A DNA stretch of 64,000 nt from Actinospica sp035552695. Lineage in GTDB: Bacteria > Actinomycetota > Actinomycetes > Streptomycetales > Catenulisporaceae. Under the pieces are notes generated by a model. The model made no database searches. It had not been told where the DNA came from and saw only the letters and a list, made by a program, of their open reading frames with translations. Position numbers and translations under genes: made by a program. Location: contig NZ_DASZKT010000276.1 of assembly GCF_035552695.1 (NCBI RefSeq), positions 1 through 64,000 of the forward strand, given 5' to 3'. Positions 8,899 to 17,614 of this stretch are shown one piece after another (positions within the stretch are counted from its first letter, which is position 1; each line of letters opens with the position of its first letter).

Positions 8899-9015
8899 CA
8901 CATGCCTGATACATATTTGTCGCGGTGCGCCAATAACAGCTAAGGTGATCACCGGGCAGGACAGCGTCGTCCGCCGCTCGCCCCCTCTCCTGCACTTCTT
9001 CCCTGGAGACTGACC

Positions 9016-10509
9016 ATGCGCAGACGACCGGCGGACTCCGCACGTCCCCACTACAACGTCATATTCGCGGTCCTGTTGATCGGCATCTCCGCCTACTCGG
9101 TGCTGCAGTCGCTCGTGGCGCCGGTGCTCGCGACGCTGATCGTGGATCTGCACACGACGCAGGACACGGTGACGTGGCTGATGACGGCGTATCTGCTGTC
9201 CGCGTCCGTGGCCACCCCGATCCTCGGCCGGATCGGCGACAAGGTCGGCAAGGAGCGGATGCTGATCATCACGCTGCTCGCCCTCACCGCCGGTTCCGGT
9301 CTCGCCGCCGTCTCGCACTCGGTCGGCCTGATGATCATCGCCCGCGTCATCCAGGGCCTCGGCGGCGGCCTGCTCCCGCTGTCCTTCGGCATCATCCGCG
9401 ACGAGTTCCCGGCCGCGAAGGTGAACTCGGCGATCGGCCTCGGCTCGGCCACCATGGCCGTCGGCGCCGGCATCGGCCTGCTGATCGCCGGGCCGATCGT
9501 GACGCACCTGAACTACCACTGGTTGTTCTGGATACCGATGATCCTGACCGCGGTCGCCACCGTCGCGTGCTGGCTGTGGGTTCCCGAATCGCCGGTGCGC
9601 ACGCCCGGCCGAATCAGTTGGGGCGCGGCCACGCTGCTGTCCGCGTGGCTGGTCATGCTGCTGCTCGGCGTCAGCGAGGGCCCGACCTGGGGCTGGGGTT
9701 CGCCGAAGGTGCTCGCGCTGTTCGTCGGCGCGGCCGTCTGCCTGCCGCTGTGGATCTGGACCGAGCTGAGGTCGAGTCAGCCGCTGATCGACATGCGGAT
9801 GATGCGCGCCCCGGCCGTGTGGACCACGAACCTGGTCGCGCTGCTGTTCGGCGTCGGCATGTACGCGATCATGACCTTCCTGCCGCAGCTGGTGCAGACC
9901 CCGAAGGCGCTCGCGGGCTACGGCCTGAGCGCCAGCGTCACCCAGTCCGGCATCTACCTGCTGCCGATGACGATCGGCATGTTCCTGTTCGGCATCGCCG
10001 CAGCGCCGCTCGCCCAGCGCATCGGACTCAAGGCCGTGCTGCTGCTCGGCTGCGTGGTCAGCATCCCCAGCTTCGTCGCGCTCGCGCTCGGGCACAACGC
10101 GAGCTGGCAGATCTACCTGGCTTCGGCGCTGCTCGGCATCGGCATCGGCCTGGCGTTCTCCTCGATGTCCGCGATCGTGGTCCAGTCGGTCCCGCCCGCG
10201 CAGGTCGGTGTGGCCAGCGGCATGAACGCCAACATCCGCACGATCGGCGGCGCCATCGGCAGCAGCGTGGCCGCGAGCGTGCTGGCGTCCGGTGTCACGA
10301 CGGCCCATCCGATCCCGAAGGACTCCGGCTACACGCATGTGTTCTGGCTGCTCGCGGCGGCCTCGCTGTTCGCCGCGCTGTCCGCGCTGCTGATCCCGAC
10401 GGTGCGTCGCCATCAGGCCGCCGCTGACGAAGTGTCAGGTGAGGCGCCCGACCTGGCCGGGGAACCGGCGCCGCGTCAGAATGCGGGCGCACGAGCGGCA
10501 GCCGAGTAA
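9016..10509 (+). CDS. MFS transporter, DHA2 (EmrB/QacA-like) family
   Basis: 497 residues with about 14 membrane helices, the number expected for DHA2 drug:proton antiporters. Motif A is present after helix 2 (LGRIGDKVGKERML) and a motif-C-like glycine/proline pattern in helix 5 (GAGIGLLIAGPIV). It acts in the cytoplasmic membrane, most likely exporting a toxic compound or metabolite. ATG follows TGGAGA at about 8 bases. The C-terminal 30 residues are cytoplasmic and charged. The TetR gene immediately upstream is the probable regulator. The substrate is not predictable. Confidence 0.88.
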   Translation: MRRRPADSARPHYNVIFAVLLIGISAYSVLQSLVAPVLATLIVDLHTTQDTVTWLMTAYLLSASVATPILGRIGDKVGKERMLIITLLALTAGSGLAAVSHSVGLMIIARVIQGLGGGLLPLSFGIIRDEFPAAKVNSAIGLGSATMAVGAGIGLLIAGPIVTHLNYHWLFWIPMILTAVATVACWLWVPESPVRTPGRISWGAATLLSAWLVMLLLGVSEGPTWGWGSPKVLALFVGAAVCLPLWIWTELRSSQPLIDMRMMRAPAVWTTNLVALLFGVGMYAIMTFLPQLVQTPKALAGYGLSASVTQSGIYLLPMTIGMFLFGIAAAPLAQRIGLKAVLLLGCVVSIPSFVALALGHNASWQIYLASALLGIGIGLAFSSMSAIVVQSVPPAQVGVASGMNANIRTIGGAIGSSVAASVLASGVTTAHPIPKDSGYTHVFWLLAAASLFAALSALLIPTVRRHQAAADEVSGEAPDLAGEPAPRQNAGARAAAE

Positions 10510-10574
10510 GAATCGACCCAAGCGGTTACGCCGGGCGCGGTAGTCTGCGCGCCCGGCCCTGGCGTTCGCCGCCG

Positions 10575-10601
10575 ATTGCACTGTGATACGCAGAGTGCAA
10601 T
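10575..10601. promoter_or_regulatory. inverted repeat over a promoter before the racemase-GntR operon
   Basis: ATTGCACT (10575-10582) and AGTGCAAT (10594-10601) are perfect 8-bp arms around 11 bp. The second arm runs into TATATT (10601-10606), a good -10 match, so a bound protein would block the promoter. The GntR product of the operon's second gene is the natural candidate. Dyad seen; binder inferred. Confidence 0.5.
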
Positions 10602-10660
10602 ATATTGGCGCCGGGCGCGGGCATGGGCAGCCGCGGGTCCGCTTCGACGGGAGGCGCACT

Positions 10661-11419
10661 GTGGTGAACGGCCACGCCGGCCGGTCCGGCTCGGGAGAGA
10701 TCATCGGCATCCTGGGCGGAATGGGCCCGGCGGCCACGGCCGACTTCTACAGCAAACTCGTCTCGATGACGCCGGTGCACAGCGACCAGGACCATCTGCG
10801 GGCGGTCATCTGGTCGGACCCGACGATCCCGGATCGCACCGAGGCGCTGCTCGGCCTCGGCCCCGACCCGACGCCGTGGCTGCTGCACGGCTGCCGGGTG
10901 CTGCGCAAGGCGGGCGCCACCGTGATCGCGATCCCGTGCAACACCGCGCACGCCTTCGTGCCGCGCATCGCCGACCGCGTCGGGCTGCCGATCATCCACA
11001 TGATCGACGAGGTCGCCAGGCACCTGGTCACCCTGGAGCCGCCGGTGCGCACGGCCGGGCTGCTGGCGACCACGGGCACGGTGCGCGCGGGCCTGTACCG
11101 GCAGTGGCTGGGGCCCGTCGGCATCGACATCCTGCTGCCGGACCCGGCCAGCCAGGACGAAGAGGTGACGGCCGCGATTCGCGCGGTCAAGGCGGGCGAG
11201 CGCGGCATAGCGGCCGCCGAACCCTTGCGGCGCGCGGCGATGCGGCTGGTGGACCGGGGCGCGCAGGCGATCATCGCCGGGTGCACGGAGATCCCGCTGG
11301 GCCTGGCGCCGGGCGCGATCCCGGTGCCGCTGCTCGACCCGGCCGTCGTGCTGGCACAGGCACTCATCCGCCGCTCGCGCGGGTACGCCGCGCGGCAGCA
11401 GCCGGAACCCGCGGCGTGA
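10661..11419 (+). CDS. aspartate/glutamate-racemase family protein
   Basis: 252 residues. The start is GTG at 10661 (or 10664), placed by GGGAGG at 10649-10654. The family uses two cysteines as acid and base without cofactor to invert amino acids such as aspartate. Both sites are visible: IPCNTAH (first Cys) and IAGCTEIPL (second Cys). The N-terminal GILGGMGPAATADFY phosphate/substrate loop is typical of aspartate racemase YgeA-like proteins. It is cytoplasmic. The stop codon overlaps the start of the following GntR gene (GTGA), so the two are translationally coupled. The exact substrate is unproven; other members are hydantoin racemases or maleate isomerases. Confidence 0.88.
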   Translation: MVNGHAGRSGSGEIIGILGGMGPAATADFYSKLVSMTPVHSDQDHLRAVIWSDPTIPDRTEALLGLGPDPTPWLLHGCRVLRKAGATVIAIPCNTAHAFVPRIADRVGLPIIHMIDEVARHLVTLEPPVRTAGLLATTGTVRAGLYRQWLGPVGIDILLPDPASQDEEVTAAIRAVKAGERGIAAAEPLRRAAMRLVDRGAQAIIAGCTEIPLGLAPGAIPVPLLDPAVVLAQALIRRSRGYAARQQPEPAA

Positions 11420-12114
11420 ACGGGCGGACGGGCGGCGTGCGCACCCTGACACTGAACAGCCCGGTCGCCCGGCGGTTGCTCAGCGACGAGGTCTTCCAGC
11501 GGCTGCGCGACTCGATCGTGCGCGGCGAACTGGCGCCCGGCGAACGGGTCAGGGACGCCGAGCTCGCCGAGCGCCTCGGCCTGAGCCGAACCCCGGTCCG
11601 CGAGGCGCTGGCCCGGCTCGTCGAGAGCGGTCTCGTCGAGGCGAAGCCGGGCGTCTACACGCGTGTCACGTCCCTGAATCGGCACGACGTGGAGAAGACG
11701 CTCGCGGTGCTGCGGTCCCTCGACCGGCTCGCCGTCGAGACCGCGGTGCCGCTGTTGACGAAGCAGGATCTCGAGCGGATGCGCCAGGCGAACCGCGACT
11801 TCGAGCGCGCGGTCGCCGCCGAGGACACCGACGCCGCGCTGGAGGCCGACGACCGCTTCCACGCCGTGCCTCTGGCTGTCGCCGACAATCCCGTGCTGCG
11901 GCGCGTCGTCGAGCAATTGCACCCGCAGATCCACCGGATCCTGTACCGCAAGTTCACCACCCTGCTCGGCGGCCGCAACACGGTCGAGCACCACGACCGC
12001 CTGCTCACCTTCTGCGCCCGCGCCGATGCCCGTGCCGCCGCCGACCTCTCGGCCCGGCACTGGTCGGAGCTCGGCGGGCATATCAATCGGCTGTTCGAAT
12101 GTGACGAGCTGTAA
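11416..12114 (+). CDS. GntR-family regulator, FCD subfamily, coupled to the racemase
   Basis: 232 residues from GTG 11416, overlapping the racemase stop; GTG 11437 is an alternative. Winged HTH: EVFQRLRDSIVRGELAPGER, then ELAERLGLSRTPVREALARL. The C-terminal FCD domain has the metal/ligand residues expected (DDRFHAVPL, then HHDRLL and RHW). FCD regulators commonly respond to organic or amino acids. Coupling to a racemase suggests local control of amino-acid racemisation, probably through the dyad at 10575-10601. The family assignment is clear; the ligand is unknown. Confidence 0.87.
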   Translation: MNGRTGGVRTLTLNSPVARRLLSDEVFQRLRDSIVRGELAPGERVRDAELAERLGLSRTPVREALARLVESGLVEAKPGVYTRVTSLNRHDVEKTLAVLRSLDRLAVETAVPLLTKQDLERMRQANRDFERAVAAEDTDAALEADDRFHAVPLAVADNPVLRRVVEQLHPQIHRILYRKFTTLLGGRNTVEHHDRLLTFCARADARAAADLSARHWSELGGHINRLFECDEL

Positions 12115-12158
12115 CCCGAGCCGCGGCACGGGCAGCGGCAGAGGTCGTAGCACGAGCC

Positions 12159-12848
12159 GTGGCCGGTCCGGTTTTCAACGAAATCTTGGTACCGGCTGGC
12201 GCAGAAGGCTTGCCCCCGCAACAATCATGCAATGTGACCTCTGCACGTGAATCAGCAACACTCATCGCTGCGGAGGTCTCCTCGCGCACGCTCGACGGCT
12301 TCGCACTGATCGGGATCGACGGCACCGGCGGTTCGGGGAAGTCGGCGCTGGCCCGGGAGCTGGCCGAATTGCTCGGCGGCCCGGACGGGGCGACGGCGGC
12401 GACCATCGTGAACGGCGACGACTTCTACCGCGAGATGGACCCCGAGGAGCGGCTGAGGCTGGGCCCGGCCGAGGGGTACGAGCTCTACTACGACTGGGAG
12501 CGGTTGCGCGAGGAGGTGCTCGCGCCGCTGACCTCCGGGCACTCCGCGTCGTACCGCCGTTACGACTGGCCGAGCGGGCGGATCGTCCCGGGTGAGTTGC
12601 ACAGCGTGCCGCACACCGGGTTCGTCATCGTCGAAGGCGTGCAAGCCGTTCGACCGGAGCTTGAGGGCTACTACGACCTGACCGTGTTCGTGGACACGCC
12701 GTTCGATCTCGCGATGGAGCGGATGCTCGCGCGCGGCCACGATCACGGGCCCGGCGACTGGGAGCAGCGTTGGCAGGCTTCGGAGAAGTACTACTTCGCG
12801 GCGACCGACCCGTGGACCCGGCTCGATCTCGTCGTCAAGGGGCGGTGA
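12159..12848 (+). CDS. uridine-kinase-like P-loop kinase
   Basis: 229 residues from GTG 12159; a later GTG at 12234 would remove about 25 poorly conserved residues and may be the real start. Walker A is IDGTGGSGKSALAREL. The NGDDFYREMDPEERL segment matches the substrate-binding DDFY motif of uridine kinase and related phosphoribulokinase-like enzymes, and IVEGVQAVRPEL is the usual Walker-B-like strand. The protein phosphorylates a nucleoside or similar small molecule; uridine is the default guess. It is cytoplasmic. The 3' end overlaps the convergent sirtuin gene by 14 bp. Confidence 0.8.
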   Translation: MAGPVFNEILVPAGAEGLPPQQSCNVTSARESATLIAAEVSSRTLDGFALIGIDGTGGSGKSALARELAELLGGPDGATAATIVNGDDFYREMDPEERLRLGPAEGYELYYDWERLREEVLAPLTSGHSASYRRYDWPSGRIVPGELHSVPHTGFVIVEGVQAVRPELEGYYDLTVFVDTPFDLAMERMLARGHDHGPGDWEQRWQASEKYYFAATDPWTRLDLVVKGR

Positions 12849-13911
12849 CGGTCGAAGCTGTGCCGATGGAATCTGTGACGACGGAAGCAGTGACGAGCGG
12901 AGCGTTGAGTTCGGCGGCGAGGCGGCTGAGCGCGGGGCCGAGCGGCCGGTTCGCGCGGACGGCGGCCTGCGCGTCGCCGCGCGTCTGGCCCTGGTTGATG
13001 ATCGCGACCGGCTTGTAGGCCTTGGCCGCGTGGCGGACGAAGCGCAGACCCGACATGACGGTCAGCGAGGAGCCGAGGACGAGCAGCGCGCGCGAGCGGT
13101 CGATCAGGTCATAACACTGCTGTACGCGCGGTCGCGGTACGTTCTCGCCGAAAAACACCACGTCCGGTTTCAGGATCCCGGTGCCGCAGTCCGTACACGA
13201 GGCGATGCGGAATCCGGCGACGAGTGTGTCGTCGAGCTCTACGTCGCCGTCCGGGTTGATCCGGCCGCTCTCGGCACGGTCCCGGAAACCGGGGTTCGCC
13301 GCGTGCAGCCGCTCGTCCAGGTCCTCGCGCGTGCTCAGCGCGCCGCAGCTCAGGCAGATGACGCGGTCGAGCCCGCCGTGCAGCTCGATCGCGTCCGCAG
13401 AGCCCGCGGCACGGTGCAGCCCGTCCACGTTCTGCGTGATCACGCCCGAGACGTAGCCCGCGGCCTCCAGCGCGGCGACCGCGAAGTGCCCGGTGTTCGG
13501 CTGCGCGCCGACGATCGTGCGCCAGCCGAGGTAGCTGCGGGCCCAGTACCGCTGCCGTCCGGCCGCGGTGGCGACGAAGTCCTGGTAGGTCATCGGGGTG
13601 TGTCGACGCAGGCTGCCGGTCACGCCACGGTAGTCCGGGATGCCCGAGTCGGTGGAGAGCCCGGCTCCGGTCAGTACCGCGACCTCGCGCCGAACCAGCA
13701 TCGCCGAGATGTCCGCGAGCTCATCTTCGGCCGTGGGCTCCGCCGCGTCGATGTCCACTGCATCGAGGTCCGCGGCATTAGACACCACAGTGGACTCCGC
13801 CGCATTGAGCACCACGGTGGACTCCGCACTGGACTCCACGGCGCTGAGCTGCTGGTCGGGGGCGGGCCGCTCCGCCTCGGCGGGCGGCTCGAGCATCGGG
13901 CGAACGCGCAT
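12835..13911 (-). CDS. Sir2-family NAD-dependent protein deacylase
   Basis: 358 residues. Sirtuins remove acyl groups from lysines using NAD. All motifs are present: NAD loop GAGLSTDSGIPDYRG, TQNVDGLHRAAG, catalytic His in ELHGGLDR, two zinc CxxC pairs (CLSCG and CTDCG), FFGENVP and GSSLTVMSG. The first 65 residues before the fold are an Ala/Glu/Asp-rich extension with a repeated ESTVVxNAA unit, not expected in the family. The C-terminus also ends in Val/Thr-rich TASVVTDSIGTAS. ATG at 13911 is used; later starts (for example near residue 70) would give a normal-length enzyme. Overlaps the kinase gene tail to tail. Confidence 0.9.
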   Translation of the reverse strand: MRVRPMLEPPAEAERPAPDQQLSAVESSAESTVVLNAAESTVVSNAADLDAVDIDAAEPTAEDELADISAMLVRREVAVLTGAGLSTDSGIPDYRGVTGSLRRHTPMTYQDFVATAAGRQRYWARSYLGWRTIVGAQPNTGHFAVAALEAAGYVSGVITQNVDGLHRAAGSADAIELHGGLDRVICLSCGALSTREDLDERLHAANPGFRDRAESGRINPDGDVELDDTLVAGFRIASCTDCGTGILKPDVVFFGENVPRPRVQQCYDLIDRSRALLVLGSSLTVMSGLRFVRHAAKAYKPVAIINQGQTRGDAQAAVRANRPLGPALSRLAAELNAPLVTASVVTDSIGTASTVTAP

Positions 13912-14014
13912 GCCATCAAGGATACGTCGCTCGCGCCGACGCTCGGCGGCCCTTACCGAGGTATACGGTGGCGGATCTGTCCGCCCGGTCAGTTCGTACT
14001 CAGATCGTGCTCGG

Positions 14015-17000
14015 TCAGTTCGTGACGGTCACCCCGTCCGGCACGTCGCCCACGGTCACCGGACTGCCCGCGACGCCGCCTGCCACGGTGATCGGCACGA
14101 CGTTGTTGACGTTCGAGTCGACGACCCAGGCCGTCGTCCCGTCCGGGCTGAACCCGACCGCGTACGCGCCGGACCCTGTCGCGATGAACGAGCCCGCGGT
14201 CAGCGTGCTCACGTCGATCGGCGTAATCCCTCCCGTGCCGGAGTCCGCGACGTAGGCCGTCTGACCGTTCGGCGAGATCTGCACGTACTGCGGTCCCGCA
14301 CCGACCGGGATGGTCGCGGTCACCGCGTCGGTCGCGGCGTCGATCACCGAAACGGAGGAACCGCCGCCGTTGGTGACGAACACCTTGCCGCTGTCCGGGG
14401 TAACGGCTACGCCGAACGGGGCCGCGCCGACCGCGATCGTATGACTAACCGTGTCAGTGGCCAGGTTCACGTCGCTCACCGTGCCGGAGCCCTGGTTCGC
14501 GACCCACAGTCGCGTTCCGTCCGGGCTGACGGCCAGGCGCTCGGGCTGGCCGCCGACCGTGACCGGCTTGCCCGCGGCGAGCGTGGCGACGTCGATCGGC
14601 TGGACGGTGCCGTCACCGAAGTTGGTGACCCACACGGTTTTCCCGTCCGGCGTCGCGGCGACGTCGGCCGCGACCGAACCGACCGGGACGTTCGCGAGGA
14701 CGGCGTTCGTGCTCGTGTCGATCACGGTCACGTTGTTCGTGTTGTTGTTGGCCACGAACAGTTTCCCGCCCGCGACGATCATGCCGTCTGGGCCGCCGCC
14801 GACCGGGATCGCCGGACCTGCGTTGTGGGTGCGCGTGTCCACCGGGGTGACGGTGTTGTCGCTGTAGTTGGAGACGTATGCGGTCGGGATGCTCTCGCCC
14901 GCCGCCGCGACCGTGACCAGCAGCGACACGTCCGGCAGAACCGCGCCGTTCGACGCGTGCGCGGCGAGTTCGACCTGGTAGTAGCCGGTGGCCGTGCCGG
15001 AGGCGGCGGTGATGGTGGCCGTCGTGCTCGTGGTCTTTCCGGCGCCGGCCGTGAGCGTGGAGGTGGCGGGACTCGCCGAGAGCCCGGCTGGGGCCGTGGC
15101 GGTCCACGTGACGGCGGCGGGGCCGGATGTGCCCAGCGTGTTGTCCTCCTCGACCGTGACGGTCGTGCTGGAGCCCGGCGCTATGCGGATCTGACCGGGC
15201 GTCACGTCGAGCGCGGCGTGGGTGCTCGGCGGGAAGCTGACCGGGCCGGCGCCGAAGGACGGCGGCGCATCGGCCGATCCCGTACCCCAGTGCGTATTCG
15301 GGCTGGTGGAGAGGGTGAAGTCGAGCTCATGCGTCCGACTGAGATCGATCCAGGTCTTGTTCGTGCTCTGGCCGTCCACGGCGAGGCTCTGTACGTAGGT
15401 GTCTCCGGCGCCGCGCGCGTTGATCACGAGCGGGCCGTACGCGCCGTGGATCACCTCATGCGCGAACTGCGGCGTTCCGAGCACGAGCATCGGCTCACCC
15501 GGGGTCTGCGGGTACACGCCGAGCGCGGCCCAGACGTACCACGAGCTCATCGCGCCGAGGTCGTCGTTGCCGGGCTCACCACCGGGCGTGAGCGCGTAGA
15601 GCCGGCTGCTGATTTCCTGCACGGCCTGCTGCGTCTTCCACGGCTCGCCGACGCTGTCGTAGACCCAGGGGGTGTCGAGCGAGATCTCGTTGCCGGCCCA
15701 CTCGTACGGCTCATTCGGGCCGACGTCGAGCTGACTGAAGAAGTTGTCGAGGCGGGCGGCCGCGGCCTGGTCGCCGCCGAGGCCCTGGATCAGACCCTGC
15801 AGATTCTGCGGGACCATCCACGTGTACTGAGCCGCGTTGCCCTCCTGGAATCCGTTCTGCCCGAAGCCGGTCAGCGTCGGGACGGCCGGGCCGCTGGGGA
15901 ACGCGCCGTTCGCGTCGCGAGGTTCGACGTAGCCGTCCGCGGTGTCGAAGACGTTCGCCCAGTTCTGTGAGCGACCGGTGAAGGCCGCGGCGGTCGAGTG
16001 CCGGCCGAGGTCGGCGGCGAGGCGCGAGATGGCGAAGTCGTCGAGGGAGTATTCGAGCGTCTCGGAGGCTCCGTTCGGCACCGGGCTGATCGAGTCCGAG
16101 CCGACGTTCGGCACATATCCTTTGGCGATGTACGCGGCGGCGTTCGGTCGCTCGACGAACCAGCCCTGGCCGGTCGACGATGTGCCGTCGGCGCCCTTGA
16201 CCATGTCGGCGAGCGCGGCCGACGCGTCGAAATCGCGGGCGCCGAACGCGTAGGCGTCGGCGAGGATCGGGTCGGAGGAGTCGCCGTTCATGACGCCGGT
16301 GTACGCGTTGGCGATCGGCCATTTCGGTAGCGCGCCGCCCTGTGCCGCGTCGTTGACGAGCGACGCGGCCATGTCCGACGCGATGCCCGGATCGATCGTC
16401 GCGATCAGCGGAACCTCGGAGCGGTAGATATCCCAATCGGAGTAGTCGGCGTACTGATTGTGACCCGGTTGGACGTGGTGGACCTTGTCGTCGAAGCCGA
16501 GGTAGGCGCCCGACGCGTCGTTGAACAGGCTCGGTTCGAGCGAGGCGTGATAGAGCGCGGTGTAAAAGGTCTGCTGCTGCGTGCGCGTGCCGCCGGAGAT
16601 ACCGATCGTGCCGAGCTGGCGGTTCCAGGCGGCCGTGGCCTGCGCGGCGACCTTGCCCACATTCCAGGTGTGCGCCTCGGCGTCGAGGTTGCCGAGGGCT
16701 CCGGCCGTGCTCACGTACGAGACGGCGACCTGCATGCCGACGCTCTGGTCGCGCCGCGTGTCGAAGGTCAGCCAGCCTCCTGCGACGGACGAGCCGCTCG
16801 CGCCCCACGAGCCCGACGCGGTGAAGGCGCGGGAGAAGCGTGCCGCGAAATAGATCGTGTAGCTGTTCGGCTGGCCGCAGAAGTGCCCGCTCGTCACGGC
16901 ACCGGTGATCTCGTCCGTTCCGACGGCCTGGAAACCAGCGGACGAACTGCCACTGGCGCTGTCCGCAGCCTTGATCAGCAACTGCGCCTGCGATGTGGCC

Positions 17001-17551
17001 GGGTAGGTGAACGACGCGACGCCGGTGCGCGCCGTCACAGCGAGCTGAGTCCGAACGCCGCCCGCGGTCACGGCGTAGGAGCCGGGGTGGGCAACTTCGG
17101 TGCTGTGGTCGAAGCTCGCGGAAGCGGAGGTCGGGTCGGACGGGATGGCACCGGTCAGCGGCAGGATCGGGAAGTCGCCCGCGATCGCGCAGCCGGGCCC
17201 GGAGAAGTGCGTGAGGCTGAAACCGGTGATGCTCGAGTCGGTATACGAATACCCGCCGCCGTCGGGCCGCGAGCTCGTGTCGGGACTCCACTGGATCATG
17301 CCGAACGGCGCCGAGGCCCCTGGATAGGTGTCCACCTGTCCGACCACCGCGCCGCCGCTTCCGGTGCCGACCATCGTGTCGACGAGTGCGGCGGGATCGC
17401 TGACGACTGAGTCGGAGCTCGCGGCGGTTTGGGCGGCCTGTGCGGATGAGGGGGCGATCAGCGTCGCGAAGGTCAGCGCGGCTATCGCGGTGAACGAGAA
17501 GAGGGCAGTGAGCGGGGCGCGGTGGGCGCGCCGGAAGGACAACGTTGTCAC
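14015..17551 (-). CDS. secreted GH92 alpha-mannosidase fused to a seven-bladed YVTN propeller
   Basis: 1178 residues. Signal peptide about 1-40. GH92 fold about 48-765 with VDTMVGTGSGG, SDWDIYRSEVPLI, QEGNAAQYTWMVPQ (probable acid Glu about 570) and GNDDLGAMSSWYVWAALG (about 661-678). Residues about 783-883 form a NEW3-like beta-sandwich (APGSSTTVTVEE). Residues 889-1178 contain seven YVTN-type beta-propeller blades (for example VTVIDTSTNAV, VSVIDAATDAV, each followed by VxxSPDGxxxxVxN). The propeller may bind cell wall, glycan or protein. It is paralogous to the GH92 protein at 4736-8014 but lacks the CBM-like insert. The start is GTG 17551; a TTG at 17542 is possible because ribosome-site spacing is short. 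Confidence 0.92.
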   Translation of the reverse strand: MTTLSFRRAHRAPLTALFSFTAIAALTFATLIAPSSAQAAQTAASSDSVVSDPAALVDTMVGTGSGGAVVGQVDTYPGASAPFGMIQWSPDTSSRPDGGGYSYTDSSITGFSLTHFSGPGCAIAGDFPILPLTGAIPSDPTSASASFDHSTEVAHPGSYAVTAGGVRTQLAVTARTGVASFTYPATSQAQLLIKAADSASGSSSAGFQAVGTDEITGAVTSGHFCGQPNSYTIYFAARFSRAFTASGSWGASGSSVAGGWLTFDTRRDQSVGMQVAVSYVSTAGALGNLDAEAHTWNVGKVAAQATAAWNRQLGTIGISGGTRTQQQTFYTALYHASLEPSLFNDASGAYLGFDDKVHHVQPGHNQYADYSDWDIYRSEVPLIATIDPGIASDMAASLVNDAAQGGALPKWPIANAYTGVMNGDSSDPILADAYAFGARDFDASAALADMVKGADGTSSTGQGWFVERPNAAAYIAKGYVPNVGSDSISPVPNGASETLEYSLDDFAISRLAADLGRHSTAAAFTGRSQNWANVFDTADGYVEPRDANGAFPSGPAVPTLTGFGQNGFQEGNAAQYTWMVPQNLQGLIQGLGGDQAAAARLDNFFSQLDVGPNEPYEWAGNEISLDTPWVYDSVGEPWKTQQAVQEISSRLYALTPGGEPGNDDLGAMSSWYVWAALGVYPQTPGEPMLVLGTPQFAHEVIHGAYGPLVINARGAGDTYVQSLAVDGQSTNKTWIDLSRTHELDFTLSTSPNTHWGTGSADAPPSFGAGPVSFPPSTHAALDVTPGQIRIAPGSSTTVTVEEDNTLGTSGPAAVTWTATAPAGLSASPATSTLTAGAGKTTSTTATITAASGTATGYYQVELAAHASNGAVLPDVSLLVTVAAAGESIPTAYVSNYSDNTVTPVDTRTHNAGPAIPVGGGPDGMIVAGGKLFVANNNTNNVTVIDTSTNAVLANVPVGSVAADVAATPDGKTVWVTNFGDGTVQPIDVATLAAGKPVTVGGQPERLAVSPDGTRLWVANQGSGTVSDVNLATDTVSHTIAVGAAPFGVAVTPDSGKVFVTNGGGSSVSVIDAATDAVTATIPVGAGPQYVQISPNGQTAYVADSGTGGITPIDVSTLTAGSFIATGSGAYAVGFSPDGTTAWVVDSNVNNVVPITVAGGVAGSPVTVGDVPDGVTVTN
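17538..17549. promoter_or_regulatory. candidate LacI-type operator at the start of the second GH92 gene
   Basis: GACAACGTTGTC is a perfect 12-bp palindrome covering the first codons of the GH92-propeller gene. It matches the core of the palindrome at 8028-8043 before the other GH92 gene, suggesting one repressor for both. Confidence 0.55.
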
Positions 17552-17563
17552 AGCCCTTTGATA

Positions 17564-17601
17564 GACAGCCGGGAGGACTCTGTCAAGGCCCTCCCGCCGT
17601 C
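17564..17601 (-). terminator. hairpin downstream of galE
   Basis: GACAGCCGGGAGG and CCTCCCGCCGTC can pair around a 13-nt loop, 13 bp beyond the galE stop and just upstream of the GH92-propeller gene. There is no clear T tract. Confidence 0.45.
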
Positions 17602-17614
17602 TACCAGGCGTGAA

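Noticed and set aside
8899..8925. GACA...TGTC dyad between TetR and MFS genes as a TetR operator
   Set aside because: Only four outer bases pair cleanly; too weak to list as a site.
8032..10413. Long minus-strand frame opposite the TetR and MFS genes
   Set aside because: Rich in Arg/Gln/Asp/His repeats with no domain; it is the shadow of two recognisable genes.
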